From assembly GCF_003986935.1 (NCBI RefSeq), contig NZ_RJZE01000028.1, positions 1-64,000 on the forward strand: a stretch of DNA of 64,000 nt, written 5' to 3'. Numbering within the stretch: position 1 is the first letter of the stretch; each line of letters opens with the position of its first letter. The notes beneath the pieces are model-generated. The model searched no databases and was not told the origin of the DNA. It saw only the letters and a list, made by a program, of their open reading frames with translations. The DNA is from Paraburkholderia kururiensis JCM 10599 = LMG 19447 (GTDB lineage Bacteria > Pseudomonadota > Gammaproteobacteria > Burkholderiales > Burkholderiaceae). Both the position numbers and the translations under genes were made by a program. Shown one piece after another: positions 1 through 9,648 of the stretch.

Positions 1-50
1 GCTCAATATAGCCACGTCGATCACTCCGTTCCCCTGCCCGTTGCCGAGCA

Positions 51-135
51 GGTCAGTGTTCTACGTGGGTCAATATTCGATGCAAATTACTGCCCTGGCC
101 GGGTCAAGTTTCCGTGCAAATCAACAGTCTGGTCA
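51..135. repeat. Spaced GGTCA repeats, possible insertion-sequence end
   Basis: GGTCA occurs at 51, 68, 102 and 131. The two central copies are extended: both have a short T-rich stretch and then TGCAAAT. Families of spaced imperfect repeats like this are found at IS21-type element ends. No transposase is visible in the 50 bases before them, so the identity is inferred from pattern only. Confidence 0.35.
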
Positions 136-183
136 TTTCATATCTCCGTCACTGTAAGATTGCCACGACTACGGCCCTCTATT

Positions 184-230
184 CGGAGGGTTACTCCGTT
201 TTACATGATAATCGGAGGCCGCCTCCGATT
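184..230. promoter_or_regulatory. Candidate TetR operators (two CGGAG/CTCCG dyads)
   Basis: Two inverted repeats with the same CGGAG half-site lie just before the TetR gene. The first (184-198) is CGGAG and CTCCG around 5 bases. The second (210-230) has perfect 10-base arms, AATCGGAGGC and its complement, around one base. It ends 18 bases before the start codon at 249. TetR regulators commonly bind such dyads over their own promoter, so autoregulation is likely but inferred. Confidence 0.6.
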
Positions 231-248
231 GCAACCAGCGTTTTGCCC

Positions 249-833
249 ATGACTGATTTGACGCCAACAGAAAAGAAGCCGAGAGCCGACGCGCTGCGCA
301 ACCGCGAGCGCATTCTCGAAGAGGCAAAAAAGGCATTCACGGACAAGGGGGCCGACATCAGCCTGGAGGAGGTTGCCCGCCAGGCCGGTGTTGGCCCAGG
401 CACGCTTTATCGCCACTTCGCCACGCGCGCAGCTCTGCTGGAGGGCGTCTACCGTGCAGAGGTCGAGCGGCTCGCGGGAGAGGAGCGCCGGCTCTCTCGT
501 GAGCTACCCGCGCTGGAGGCACTGAGAACGTGGATGCTGCTATTTGTCGACTACATTGCGGCCAAGAAAATCATTGCGCCCGCACTGAACACGATTGTCG
601 GCGTGACATCGCCAGGGTTGTTCGAAGAATCCGGGAAGCAAATCAAGACTGCAATTCGCACACTGGTATCGCGCGCGGTAGAGAGCGGAGACCTCCGCGC
701 AGACCTTGAACCACTCGACCTGCTGCGTGCGCTCGTGGGAGTGTCAAACGTCGCTTCTTCTCCAGACTGGCAGCAAAGCGCCAGGCGACTAGTCGACATC
801 CTGCTGCTTGGGTCGAAGCCAATCGATAGGTGA
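249..833 (+). CDS. TetR/AcrR-family transcriptional regulator
   Basis: A 194-residue DNA-binding repressor, the usual length for the family. The N-terminal helix-turn-helix is clear at residues 38-57 (SLEEVARQAGVGPGTLYRHF), preceded by the typical RERILEEAKKAF helix. The C-terminal part is helical and should bind a ligand and dimerise; the ligand cannot be told. ATG 249 is chosen because it gives the canonical N-terminus and leaves the CGGAG palindromes upstream. The open frame itself runs back to 114 without a plausible start. No intact target gene is adjacent: a transposon relic follows and the window edge precedes. It may be cargo of a mobile element, or may regulate only itself and distant genes. 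Confidence 0.85.
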   Translation: MTDLTPTEKKPRADALRNRERILEEAKKAFTDKGADISLEEVARQAGVGPGTLYRHFATRAALLEGVYRAEVERLAGEERRLSRELPALEALRTWMLLFVDYIAAKKIIAPALNTIVGVTSPGLFEESGKQIKTAIRTLVSRAVESGDLRADLEPLDLLRALVGVSNVASSPDWQQSARRLVDILLLGSKPIDR

Positions 834-1076
834 TTCTGTTGTGTCGAGTTGATTGCCCCAGCGGCAGTTATGCGCCTCCGAAAACCTTTTCGCCGCCAGA
901 TTCTTCATCGTTGCGGCGGCGACCTTACCCCGGCCAAGTACGCGATTTGTAATTTGGTTAGCTTGCCGGTTTTCGGTACTCCAGAGGGGTAAGGCCGGCT
1001 CCAAATAAGTTAGCTTCGGAGCACTCACTGAATCAGCACCAGGCGGCACCATTTCGGGCCTACTGAACTGGAAATC

Positions 1077-1970
1077 TTGATTTACCCCGGCAGGCAGAAC
1101 AGCACGCTCCTCGTTTGCGGCCCGAGCGGTGCCGGCAAAACCACGCTGGCCAGGTACATGGTCGAAGCGGCGGTTGAGCGAGCCGCCGTCGAAATGGAGG
1201 CCAACGCCGGAACGATTCCGGCAATCTTTGGCGAAGCACCTGCCTCGGGCGAGAACGATTTCTCGTGGAGACTCTTCTATCGGCAGACTCTCGCTCAGCT
1301 TGGCGACGACCTCGACTCGCCGAAATCGGCTTATGGCATCGACCCGCAATCTGGACGCATGGACCGGCTGCGGGGTGCAAGCGGCAACAGTCTCGCGGCG
1401 CTGCGAACAGCCGTCGAACGTACGCTGCGCGAGCGGAAAGTCCAGTTCCTCGTCATTGACGAGGCTGCTCACAGCATTCACCAAACGCGCGGCAGCTCCA
1501 AGCTGGAGATTCAGCTTGATACCCTGAAGTCGCTCGTGAACCAGTGCGGCACGCAGATGGTGTTGGTCGGTTCATACGACCTCTACCGGCTCATGTCGCT
1601 GTGTGGTCAGCTCGCGAGGCGCTCTCACGTCCTGCACTTCGAACGCTACCGACAGGACCCGCCCGAGGACATTCGGGCGTTCATTGCCTGCCTCCAGTCA
1701 TTCGAAAAGATGCTGCCCGCGCTGTGGGGCGGCGAGTTGACGCGTTACGCGGAGGCGCCCCATGAAAACACGCTGGGTTGCATCGGCACGTTGAGCAGCG
1801 GCTTGTTCGAGCAGCCAGACTGGCCGAAGCCGACGGCCGCTGGTCCGCAGAGGCGCTCCGGCGAGCGTTGCTCACCGAGGCGCAGCCGGACCGGATACTT
1901 ACCGAAATCCTCGATGGCGAGGAAGCCATCAATGCCCAAGGCATCGGCTGGCAGAAGGAGCGCAGCATGA
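1077..1970 (+). pseudogene. tniB: Degraded tniB-like transposition ATPase
   Basis: Remnant of the AAA+ ATPase (TniB/TnsC class) that activates the transposase of Tn7/Tn5053-type elements. Walker A (GPSGAGKTT) and Walker B (FLVIDEAAH) are intact, as is a sensor-like LVGSYDLY segment. The frame begins only at a TTG about 13 residues before Walker A, so some 50 N-terminal residues usual for the family are missing. A one-base deletion just before position 1800 shifts the frame: reading changes from LSS to (W)LVRAARLAEADGRWSAEA in the next frame, which looks like genuine TniB C-terminal sequence. The stop at 1968-1970 overlaps the tniQ start as ATGA, the normal coupling, implying a second shift. 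No tniA-type transposase is visible at 834-1076, where I see no gene. Confidence 0.75.
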
Positions 1971-2345
1971 GCTACGCAATTTCGAATCCACGCTCGACGT
2001 TGCGCGCTCTCGCTCCCATCGGCGTCGGCACCCCCGAGGTCGAGAGCTTGCTCGGTTACTTCTGCCGGCTGGCCGTATCGCACAGCGTGTCGGTCGCGGC
2101 GCTGTGTCGGCAAGTGACCAAGGCAGTCGGCTGGGAACTCGCCGAGAAATATACTTGGCACGTTGGAAACATCGACAGCATTGGCGATTCAGCAAACAAC
2201 TGGTCGGCTGCGCTGTCTGCTTGGACCGGTGTCGAGCAACTCGACAAGCTCACGCTCTTGTCGTGGCGTGACGTTGTTTGCCCGACGAGTGGGTCTATGC
2301 AAGGCCACGGTCCATCACTGGTTGAAGGAGGGAGGCGCTCGGCGC
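1967..2345 (+). pseudogene. tniQ: Truncated tniQ-like target-selection protein
   Basis: Starts with MSYAISNPRS at the ATGA overlap with tniB. Residues 14-45 (LAPIGVGTPEVESLLGYFCR and on) match the beginning of a TniQ domain, in which a proline-rich start leads to an E-S-L-x-x-W/F-x-x-R-L-A motif. After LLSWRDVV the frame loses resemblance. The next frame then reads FARRVGLCKATVHHWLKEGG (about 2265-2328), a helix-turn-helix-like piece. The zinc-binding middle is absent, so an internal deletion plus frameshift is the simplest reading. TniQ/TnsD proteins pick the insertion site; this copy should be inactive. Assignment of the C-terminal fragment is tentative. Confidence 0.6.
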
Positions 2346-2376
2346 GAGCTAGGCGACCGCGGGGCCCCGCCACAAC

Positions 2377-2407
2377 AAAAAAGCCGGCCCTTAGGCCGGT
2401 TTTTTTG
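2377..2407. terminator. Bidirectional rho-independent terminator
   Basis: CCGGCC and GGCCGG pair around CTTA (2384-2399). The stem is flanked by an A-run on the left and a T-run of seven on the right, so it can end transcription from the tniQ side and from the tRNA side. Confidence 0.85.
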
Positions 2408-2494
2408 CGTCCGTTCGCCTCTGCGCGATGCGTACAAAACTCTTCGGTCTATCACCGATTCCCGATAAAGCAAAATGCGTCCCATCGGGGAATA

Positions 2495-2528
2495 AAGCAT
2501 AACGTGTCACGATGGCCACTTTATGCTT
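2495..2528. repeat. Inverted repeat between terminator and tRNA
   Basis: AAGCATAA (2495-2502) and TTATGCTT (2521-2528) are exact complements separated by 18 bases. The interval 2408-2566 is more AT-rich than the surroundings and shows no gene. The repeat could be an element end or a protein-binding site; nothing decides between them. Confidence 0.4.
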
Positions 2529-2566
2529 AACGGCACAAACATGTTGGAGTTCGATGGAACGGGGAA

Positions 2567-2654
2567 TGGTGGGCCGGGTGGGATTCGAACCCACGGTGTC
2601 CTTTCGGAGGCGGATTATGAGTCCGCTGCCTGCAACCAGCACGGCGTCCGGCCC
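2567..2654 (-). tRNA. tRNA with CAU anticodon and long variable arm (atypical)
   Basis: A cloverleaf of 88 nt folds on the minus strand with an encoded CCA. Acceptor GGGCCGG pairs with CCGGCCC (discriminator A), the anticodon stem is GCGGA/TCCGC with loop CTCATAA (anticodon CAT at 2617-2619), and the T arm is GTGGG-TTCGAAT-CCCAC. The variable region is 15 nt (2595-2609) and contains a TCC-GAAA-GGA hairpin, so it is class II, like tRNA-Leu or Ser rather than Met or Ile2. The usual U8 and A14 are A8 and U14, and the D stem is only three good pairs. It is likely to be auto-annotated as tRNA-Met. It lies just beyond the rpoD terminator. A functional odd tRNA or a decaying one are both possible. 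Confidence 0.8.
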
Positions 2655-2656
2655 AA

Positions 2657-2689
2657 TAAAAAGACCCGGTCTTTGGGAAGGCCGGGCCT
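2657..2689 (-). terminator. rpoD terminator
   Basis: On the minus strand GGCCCGG pairs with CCGGGTC (7 bp, one G-U) and is followed by TTTTTAT. It sits 84 bases after the rpoD stop and abuts the tRNA 5' end, so the tRNA depends on readthrough or on its own promoter between 2690 and 2772. Confidence 0.75.
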
Positions 2690-2772
2690 CGTTTACAGTC
2701 GCGACATGTTACACGAAACCGCTGCACTCAGGGCCATGACCCAGCCCTCGAAACCGCGGCAACGGTACTACG

Positions 2773-5160
<2,388 letters not shown>

Positions 5161-5221
5161 TGCGAGTCCGTCCCTTGCTGGATTACTGGATGCCTGGAAA
5201 AACAGCCGCTGGAAACCTTTT

Positions 5222-5227
5222 ATTATA
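5222..5227 (-). promoter_or_regulatory. Extended -10 promoter of rpoD
   Basis: Minus strand reads TGC-TATAAT, an extended -10, 62 bases before the rpoD start and within the 107-base dnaG-rpoD gap. No good -35 is visible at 17 bp. It would let rpoD be made independently of dnaG. Confidence 0.6.
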
Positions 5228-5267
5228 GCACGCGGGCTTACCCCCTCCCCGCGCGGCCTCCGATCGG

Positions 5268-7157
5268 TTACAGCCCGAGCTGCCGCTTCATTTCGGCGCG
5301 CTTCTGGTTCAGATCCGTCAGCTCCGCCAATTCCTCGGGCGTGTGTTTCGATTGACGCGACAGCGCATCCAGGCGGTCGCACCACGCGTCGTAACGCATC
5401 TTGAGAATCGCCGCTTTCAGCTCCTCAGCGGCCAGTCGCTCCTGCTCGCGCCGTTCCTCGATCACGGCGGAATCCTCGGCATCCTTCAGCAACAAATCCC
5501 GAACGTTTTCATCATAGTTCAGAATTTCGCGAAAGATTTCCTCGAAGGTTGCCGCGTTTGCGCCGTTTCTCAGCAGGTCGGAGAGCAGCTGAAATGCTGC
5601 CGCGTCCCCCAGTGCGCGCGCGTGCGTGGCGACCTCCTCGAACAGTTCGCCATTGCGCGTCAGCGCGAGCAACGCTCGTTCGGCCTCTTCATCCAGCTCC
5701 AACACGATCCTCGGATGCATGACGAGATTGCGCAGCGCGCGCTGCTCGATTCCCGTTACCGCACGCCGGTCCTTGCGTGGCGGCGCGGTACGCGCGGCGG
5801 CGGCAATCCGGGCATCCACTTCGCAAAGCGCAGCCACCTCTTCGAACGGCACGTCCAGCCGGTCCGCCAGCATGTGCATGATCTGCGAACGCAGCGCATT
5901 GGCCGGCAGAGCCTGCAACAACGGCTTGGCATCGAAGAGCGCGCGTGCCCTGCCTTCCGGCTGGTCCAGTTCCTTGCCTACCAGTACTTCGTTCAACAGA
6001 AACTGTGACAGCGGCATGGCACGCTCGACCTGTTCGGCAAACGCCTCCGTGCCGAATTCACGGACGTAGCTGTCCGGGTCGTGCTCCGTCGGCAGGAACA
6101 GGAACCGGATGGTGCGGTTGTCCGCCGCGTGCGGCAGGCAGGCGTCCAGCGCGCGACGCGCCGCCCGTCGCCCCGCCGAGTCGCCGTCGAAGCTGAAAAT
6201 TACCGTGTCGGTCTGGCGCAGCAGCTTCTGCACGTGAATTGGCGTGCAAGCCGTGCCGAGCGTGGCCACAGCGTTCTGGAATCCAAGCTGCGCTAGTGCG
6301 ACCACGTCCATGTAGCCTTCGACCACGAGCACATAGTGTTGTTCGCGTATCGCGAGCCGGGCTTCGAAGAGCCCATACAGCTCGCTGCCCTTGTTAAATA
6401 GCGGCGTTTCGGGCGAATTCAAATACTTCGGCTCGCCTCCGTCCAATACGCGCCCACCGAAGCCGATCACCTGGCCCTTCACATTGCGGATGGGGAACAT
6501 GATCCGTTCCCGAAAGCGATCGTAGCGGCGCGCCTGGCCCTGCGCGTCCTGCTTCTCGCTAACGATCACAAGGCCCGCTTCCACCAGCGCGTCGTCCCGA
6601 TAATTGGGGAACGCGGCCTCCAGGTTCTGCCAGCCGTCCGGCGCGTAGCCGAGTCCGAATCGCGCCGCAACTTCGCCTGTCAGCCCGCGCTTTTTCAGGT
6701 ACTGGATTGCGTTGGGTGCGCCTCGCAGTTGCTTGCGGTAAAAATCGCACGCTGTCTGCATGACGTCGGATAGCGCTGTGGTGACCGCCCTGGAGGCAGC
6801 CGGCCCGTAGTCGTATCCGCCGCCCTGCCCGCCATACGAACCGCTGTTGCCGCGCCCGGGTGCCGGCTCGTTCGGAACGGTCAGCCCCACTGACTGCGCC
6901 AGTTCGTTTACTGCTTCTGGAAACGTGAGCCCGGCGTGCTCCATGAGAAAGCCGATCGCCGTGCCGTGCGCCCCGCAACCGAAGCAGTGATAGAACTGCT
7001 TGGTAGGACTAACGGTGAACGAAGGGCTCTTTTCGTTGTGAAACGGGCAGAGCCCCATGAAATTCGCGCCGCCCTTCTTCAATTGCACGTAGCGCCCAAC
7101 CACGTCGACAATATCGACGCGGTTCAGCAGATCCTGCAGGAACGAATGCGGAATCAT
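5268..7157 (-). CDS. dnaG: DNA primase
   Basis: Makes RNA primers at the replication fork; 629 residues, normal length. The N-terminal zinc-binding domain has C37-x2-H40 and C58-x2-C61 (CPFH ... CFGC) with the conserved KSPSF between. A glycine/tyrosine-rich linker (about residues 98-123) leads to the catalytic core, with the TOPRIM acidic patch beginning VLVVEGYMDVV near residue 270 and FSFDGDSAGRRAARRAL further on. The C-terminal helical part is the DnaB helicase-interaction domain. It is the upstream gene of the dnaG-rpoD pair. Its own upstream gap to yqeY is 105 bases and holds a hairpin. Confidence 0.97.
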   Translation of the reverse strand: MIPHSFLQDLLNRVDIVDVVGRYVQLKKGGANFMGLCPFHNEKSPSFTVSPTKQFYHCFGCGAHGTAIGFLMEHAGLTFPEAVNELAQSVGLTVPNEPAPGRGNSGSYGGQGGGYDYGPAASRAVTTALSDVMQTACDFYRKQLRGAPNAIQYLKKRGLTGEVAARFGLGYAPDGWQNLEAAFPNYRDDALVEAGLVIVSEKQDAQGQARRYDRFRERIMFPIRNVKGQVIGFGGRVLDGGEPKYLNSPETPLFNKGSELYGLFEARLAIREQHYVLVVEGYMDVVALAQLGFQNAVATLGTACTPIHVQKLLRQTDTVIFSFDGDSAGRRAARRALDACLPHAADNRTIRFLFLPTEHDPDSYVREFGTEAFAEQVERAMPLSQFLLNEVLVGKELDQPEGRARALFDAKPLLQALPANALRSQIMHMLADRLDVPFEEVAALCEVDARIAAAARTAPPRKDRRAVTGIEQRALRNLVMHPRIVLELDEEAERALLALTRNGELFEEVATHARALGDAAAFQLLSDLLRNGANAATFEEIFREILNYDENVRDLLLKDAEDSAVIEERREQERLAAEELKAAILKMRYDAWCDRLDALSRQSKHTPEELAELTDLNQKRAEMKRQLGL

Positions 7158-7222
7158 CGAATGGCGCGGCCAGAAACGTGCGGGACGGTACGGAATTGCA
7201 TGGCGGCGCAGCCGGACTCACG

Positions 7223-7240
7223 GTGCCGCCTTGGCGGCAC
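7223..7240. terminator. GC hairpin between yqeY and dnaG
   Basis: GTGCCGCC and GGCGGCAC pair perfectly around two bases. No T-run follows on either strand, so it may attenuate or pause rather than terminate. Confidence 0.4.
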
Positions 7241-7262
7241 GGCGCCGGCCAGCGACGGCGTT

Positions 7263-7709
7263 TTACTTCGAGAGCGCAGCCTTGACCTGCGCCGACACGG
7301 CGGTCATGTCGGCCCGGCCCGCCAGCTTCGGCTTGAGCACGCCCATCACCTTGCCCATGTCCTGCGGGCCTGCGGCACCCGTCTGCGCAACGGCGGCCGC
7401 AACTTCGGCGGCGATCTGCCCAGCCGAAAGCTGCTCAGGCATATAGGCCGACAGCACCGCAAGCTCCGCGCTCTCCTTGCTGACCAGATCGGTGCGGCCG
7501 GCGGCCTCGAACTGGCTGATCGAATCCTTGCGCTGCTTGATCATCTTGTCGATGACGACCGTGATGCCGGCGTCGTCGAGCGTCACGCGATCGTCGACCT
7601 CACGCTGCTTGATTGCCGCGAGCAACAGACGAATCGTGCCGAGCCGCTCGGTTTCGCGCGCGCGCATGGCGGCCTTCATGTCGTCGTTGATCTGGTCTCT
7701 TAGACTCAT
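7263..7709 (-). CDS. GatB/YqeY domain protein
   Basis: A 148-residue single-domain protein of the YqeY family, the helical module also found at the C-terminus of the GatB subunit of tRNA-dependent amidotransferase. Signature features seen are SLRDQINDDMKAAMRARE at the N-terminus, LRLLLAAIKQREVDDR, and a C-terminal DMGKVMGVLKPKLAGRADM. ATG 7709 has GCAGGTGA in front; a GTG one codon earlier is less likely. It sits between rpsU and dnaG, as in many Proteobacteria. Free-standing family members are thought to bind tRNA, but the exact role is not established. Confidence 0.9.
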   Translation of the reverse strand: MSLRDQINDDMKAAMRARETERLGTIRLLLAAIKQREVDDRVTLDDAGITVVIDKMIKQRKDSISQFEAAGRTDLVSKESAELAVLSAYMPEQLSAGQIAAEVAAAVAQTGAAGPQDMGKVMGVLKPKLAGRADMTAVSAQVKAALSK

Positions 7710-8015
7710 CACTCACCTGCATTCGTTGGATTGCTAAAACGCCCGGGAAGCTCGCCGACCGGCTCGAACCGCGCAAGACGAAGTCTTGCCGCGCCGCCTG
7801 CATTGCACAACAGCCGACGGCGCATTAATGCAAAAACCCGCTTGGAACATTTTCCAAGCGGGTTGGCGCAGATTCTTTGGTTGCGGCCTCACCAGGATGG
7901 CCTCGCGGTACAGGCTCTTGCCTCCTGCACCGCTTCGCGGCAGCGGACCTCGCCGCCACCTTCCGCCGCACTGACCGGGGACCCTGAGGTCCGAGGCGGC
8001 GCAGCGGCGCCGGAA
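7710..8015. other. rpsU-yqeY intergenic region (306 bases)
   Basis: No gene seen. It holds the strong rpsU terminator (7832-7864), a small perfect hairpin GCAAGAC/GTCTTGC (7773-7789) upstream of yqeY, and a GGACC/GGTCC dyad near 7980. The yqeY promoter should lie in 7720-7830 but no convincing -35/-10 pair stands out. Confidence 0.6.
7832..7864 (-). terminator. Rho-independent terminator after rpsU
   Basis: ACCCGCTTGGAA and its exact complement form a 12-bp stem around a 4-base loop, followed on the minus strand by TTTTTG. It lies about 150 bases past the rpsU stop, so the transcript carries a long 3' untranslated region. Confidence 0.9.
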
Positions 8016-8228
8016 TCAGTAGAACTTCTTCGGCAGCATCTGGCTGCGCAGGCGCTTGAAGTGGCGCTTCACCGCGGCAGCCTTCTTGCGCTTGCGCTCC
8101 GCCGTCGGCTTTTCGTAAAACTCGCGTGCACGAAGTTCGGTCAACAGGCCGTTCTTCTCGATCGTGCGTTTGAAGCGGCGCATCGCTACTTCAAACGGCT
8201 CGTTTTCTTTAACGCGGATCGTCGTCAT
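8016..8228 (-). CDS. rpsU: 30S ribosomal protein bS21
   Basis: The 70-residue protein beginning TTIRVKENEPFEVAMRRF is a full-length bS21, with the characteristic RRFKRTIEKNGLL and the basic C-terminal run KRKKAAAVKRHFKRLRSQ. It helps the small subunit engage mRNA during initiation. ATG 8228 is the family start; the open frame runs 19 codons further up but contains the promoter. It is first in the order rpsU, yqeY, dnaG, rpoD, but a terminator directly after it means it is mostly transcribed alone. Confidence 0.97.
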   Translation of the reverse strand: MTTIRVKENEPFEVAMRRFKRTIEKNGLLTELRAREFYEKPTAERKRKKAAAVKRHFKRLRSQMLPKKFY

Positions 8229-8261
8229 TTTCCAATAACGGGAAAGGGGCAAAGAACGGAA

Positions 8262-8267
8262 AGTATA
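8262..8267 (-). promoter_or_regulatory. Extended -10 promoter of rpsU
   Basis: Minus strand TGC-TATACT, 34 bases before the rpsU ATG. The -35 is weak (TCTTTG at about 15 bp). Confidence 0.6.
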
Positions 8268-8298
8268 GCAGAGCGTTTTGCACAAAGACAGCCAGCCG

Positions 8299-9525
8299 TC
8301 AAGCCGATTCTGCGTATCCGGCGGCGGCTTTTCCGGCGGCCACGCCCGACGCCCACGCCCACTGAAAGTTGTAGCCGCCGAGCCATCCCGTCACGTCGAC
8401 GGCCTCGCCGACGAAGAACAGCCCCGGCACCCGCTCGCTCATGAGCGTCGACGACGACAGCTCGCGCGTATCCACGCCCCCGCGCGTCACTTCGGCCTTT
8501 CGATAGCCCTCCGTGCCGCTCGGGGTGAGCGTCCAGCGCGAAAGTGTCTCGCCAATGCGGCGCAGCGCGCGATCCGGGAGGTCGGCAAGGCGCGCCTCGG
8601 GCGCGATTTGATGCGTTTGCAGCCAGACGTGCGCGAGCCGGCTGGGCAGCCACTCGGAGAGCAGATTACCGATTTGCCGCTTCGTGGCGCCTTTCGCCTC
8701 GATCAGCGCTGCCGCGACGTCCCGCTCCGGCAGCAGATTGACGTGGATCGGCTCACCCGGCTGCCAGTAGCTCGAAATCTGCAGCACGCCGGGACCAGAA
8801 AGGCCGCGGTGGGTGAGCAGCAGATCTTCCACGAATTCGCCCCCGGTCTTGCGGTCACCGGTGGCGAGATAAACCTCGAGCGAAACGCCCGAGAGCGCCG
8901 AAAACGGCGCCCAGTCCTGGGCGGCAAACGTCAGCGGCACGAGCGCGGGGCGTGTATCCACGAGCTTGTGGCCGAACTGCTTTGCGAGGCGATACGCGAA
9001 GTCCGTTGCGCCGATCTTCGGAATGGACAGTCCGCCTGTCGCAATCACGAGCGCGCGGGCGCGAATCTGCCCCGCCTTCGTGCCCAGCGTAAAACCGCCC
9101 GGCTGCGCATACTCGACGTGTTCCACCGCGAGCGGTCGCCGCCACGCAATCCGGCCAGCGTCGCACTCGGCGCGCAGCACGTCGATCACGGCCTCGCTCG
9201 ACTGATTGCAGAAAAGCTGCCCTTTGTGCTTCTCATGCCAGGTTACGCCGTGGCGCTTGAGGAGCGCCATGAAGTCGCGCGGCGTATAGCGCGCCAGCGC
9301 GGAGCGACAAAAATGCGGGTTGGCGGACAGGTAATTGGCCGGTCCTGCATACAGATTCGTGAAGTTGCAGCGACCGCCGCCCGATATGCGGATTTTTTCG
9401 GCAAGGTTCGGCGAGTGGTCGATCAGCACCACGCGCCGCCCCAACTGTCCGGCCACAGAGGCGCACATCATGCCGGCCGCACCCGCGCCGATCACCGCAA
9501 TATCGAAAGATTCCATGGCGCGCAT
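8299..9525 (-). CDS. HI0933/BaiN-family FAD-dependent oxidoreductase
   Basis: A 408-residue flavoprotein. The N-terminal dinucleotide fold is VIGAGAAGMMCASVAGQLG, followed by the family hallmark ISGGGRCNFTN. Further marks are LVIATGGLSIPKIGATDFAY in the middle and a C-terminal FFVGEAVDVTGWLGGYNFQW that closes over the FAD. This family (YhiN, HI0933, BaiN) is widespread and its physiological substrate is mostly unknown; bile-acid reductase activity is described only for some gut members. The start could be the second Met (9516), which makes MESFDIAVIGAG. It ends 70 bases before rpsU on the same strand and its start is divergent from tsaD. Confidence 0.92.
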   Translation of the reverse strand: MRAMESFDIAVIGAGAAGMMCASVAGQLGRRVVLIDHSPNLAEKIRISGGGRCNFTNLYAGPANYLSANPHFCRSALARYTPRDFMALLKRHGVTWHEKHKGQLFCNQSSEAVIDVLRAECDAGRIAWRRPLAVEHVEYAQPGGFTLGTKAGQIRARALVIATGGLSIPKIGATDFAYRLAKQFGHKLVDTRPALVPLTFAAQDWAPFSALSGVSLEVYLATGDRKTGGEFVEDLLLTHRGLSGPGVLQISSYWQPGEPIHVNLLPERDVAAALIEAKGATKRQIGNLLSEWLPSRLAHVWLQTHQIAPEARLADLPDRALRRIGETLSRWTLTPSGTEGYRKAEVTRGGVDTRELSSSTLMSERVPGLFFVGEAVDVTGWLGGYNFQWAWASGVAAGKAAAGYAESA

Positions 9526-9560
9526 TGTACCTGCGGCCCGTGGCCGTTCCTGGGCACTGC

Positions 9561-9566
9561 TATACT
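9561..9566 (+). promoter_or_regulatory. Extended -10 promoter of tsaD
   Basis: TGC-TATACT, the same hexamer and TG extension as the rpsU promoter, 82 bases before the tsaD ATG and just outside the divergent flavoprotein start. No clear -35. Confidence 0.5.
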
Positions 9567-9648
9567 TTCAGGCTCGCCTCCAACTTCTGCGGACGCGCTG
9601 CTCCACCGCCCGGTTAGCACCTGGCCACCGCACGCGCCGCATCGAATC

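Noticed and set aside
789..1484. 231-residue minus-strand frame opposite tniB
   Set aside because: Shadow of the tniB remnant, with no recognisable motif.
2408..2566. A small gene between the terminator and the tRNA
   Set aside because: Frames are short, lack ribosome sites and show no resemblance to known small proteins.
8278..9648. Upstream extension of the tsaD frame
   Set aside because: It is antisense to the flavoprotein gene; the family-typical start is at 9649.
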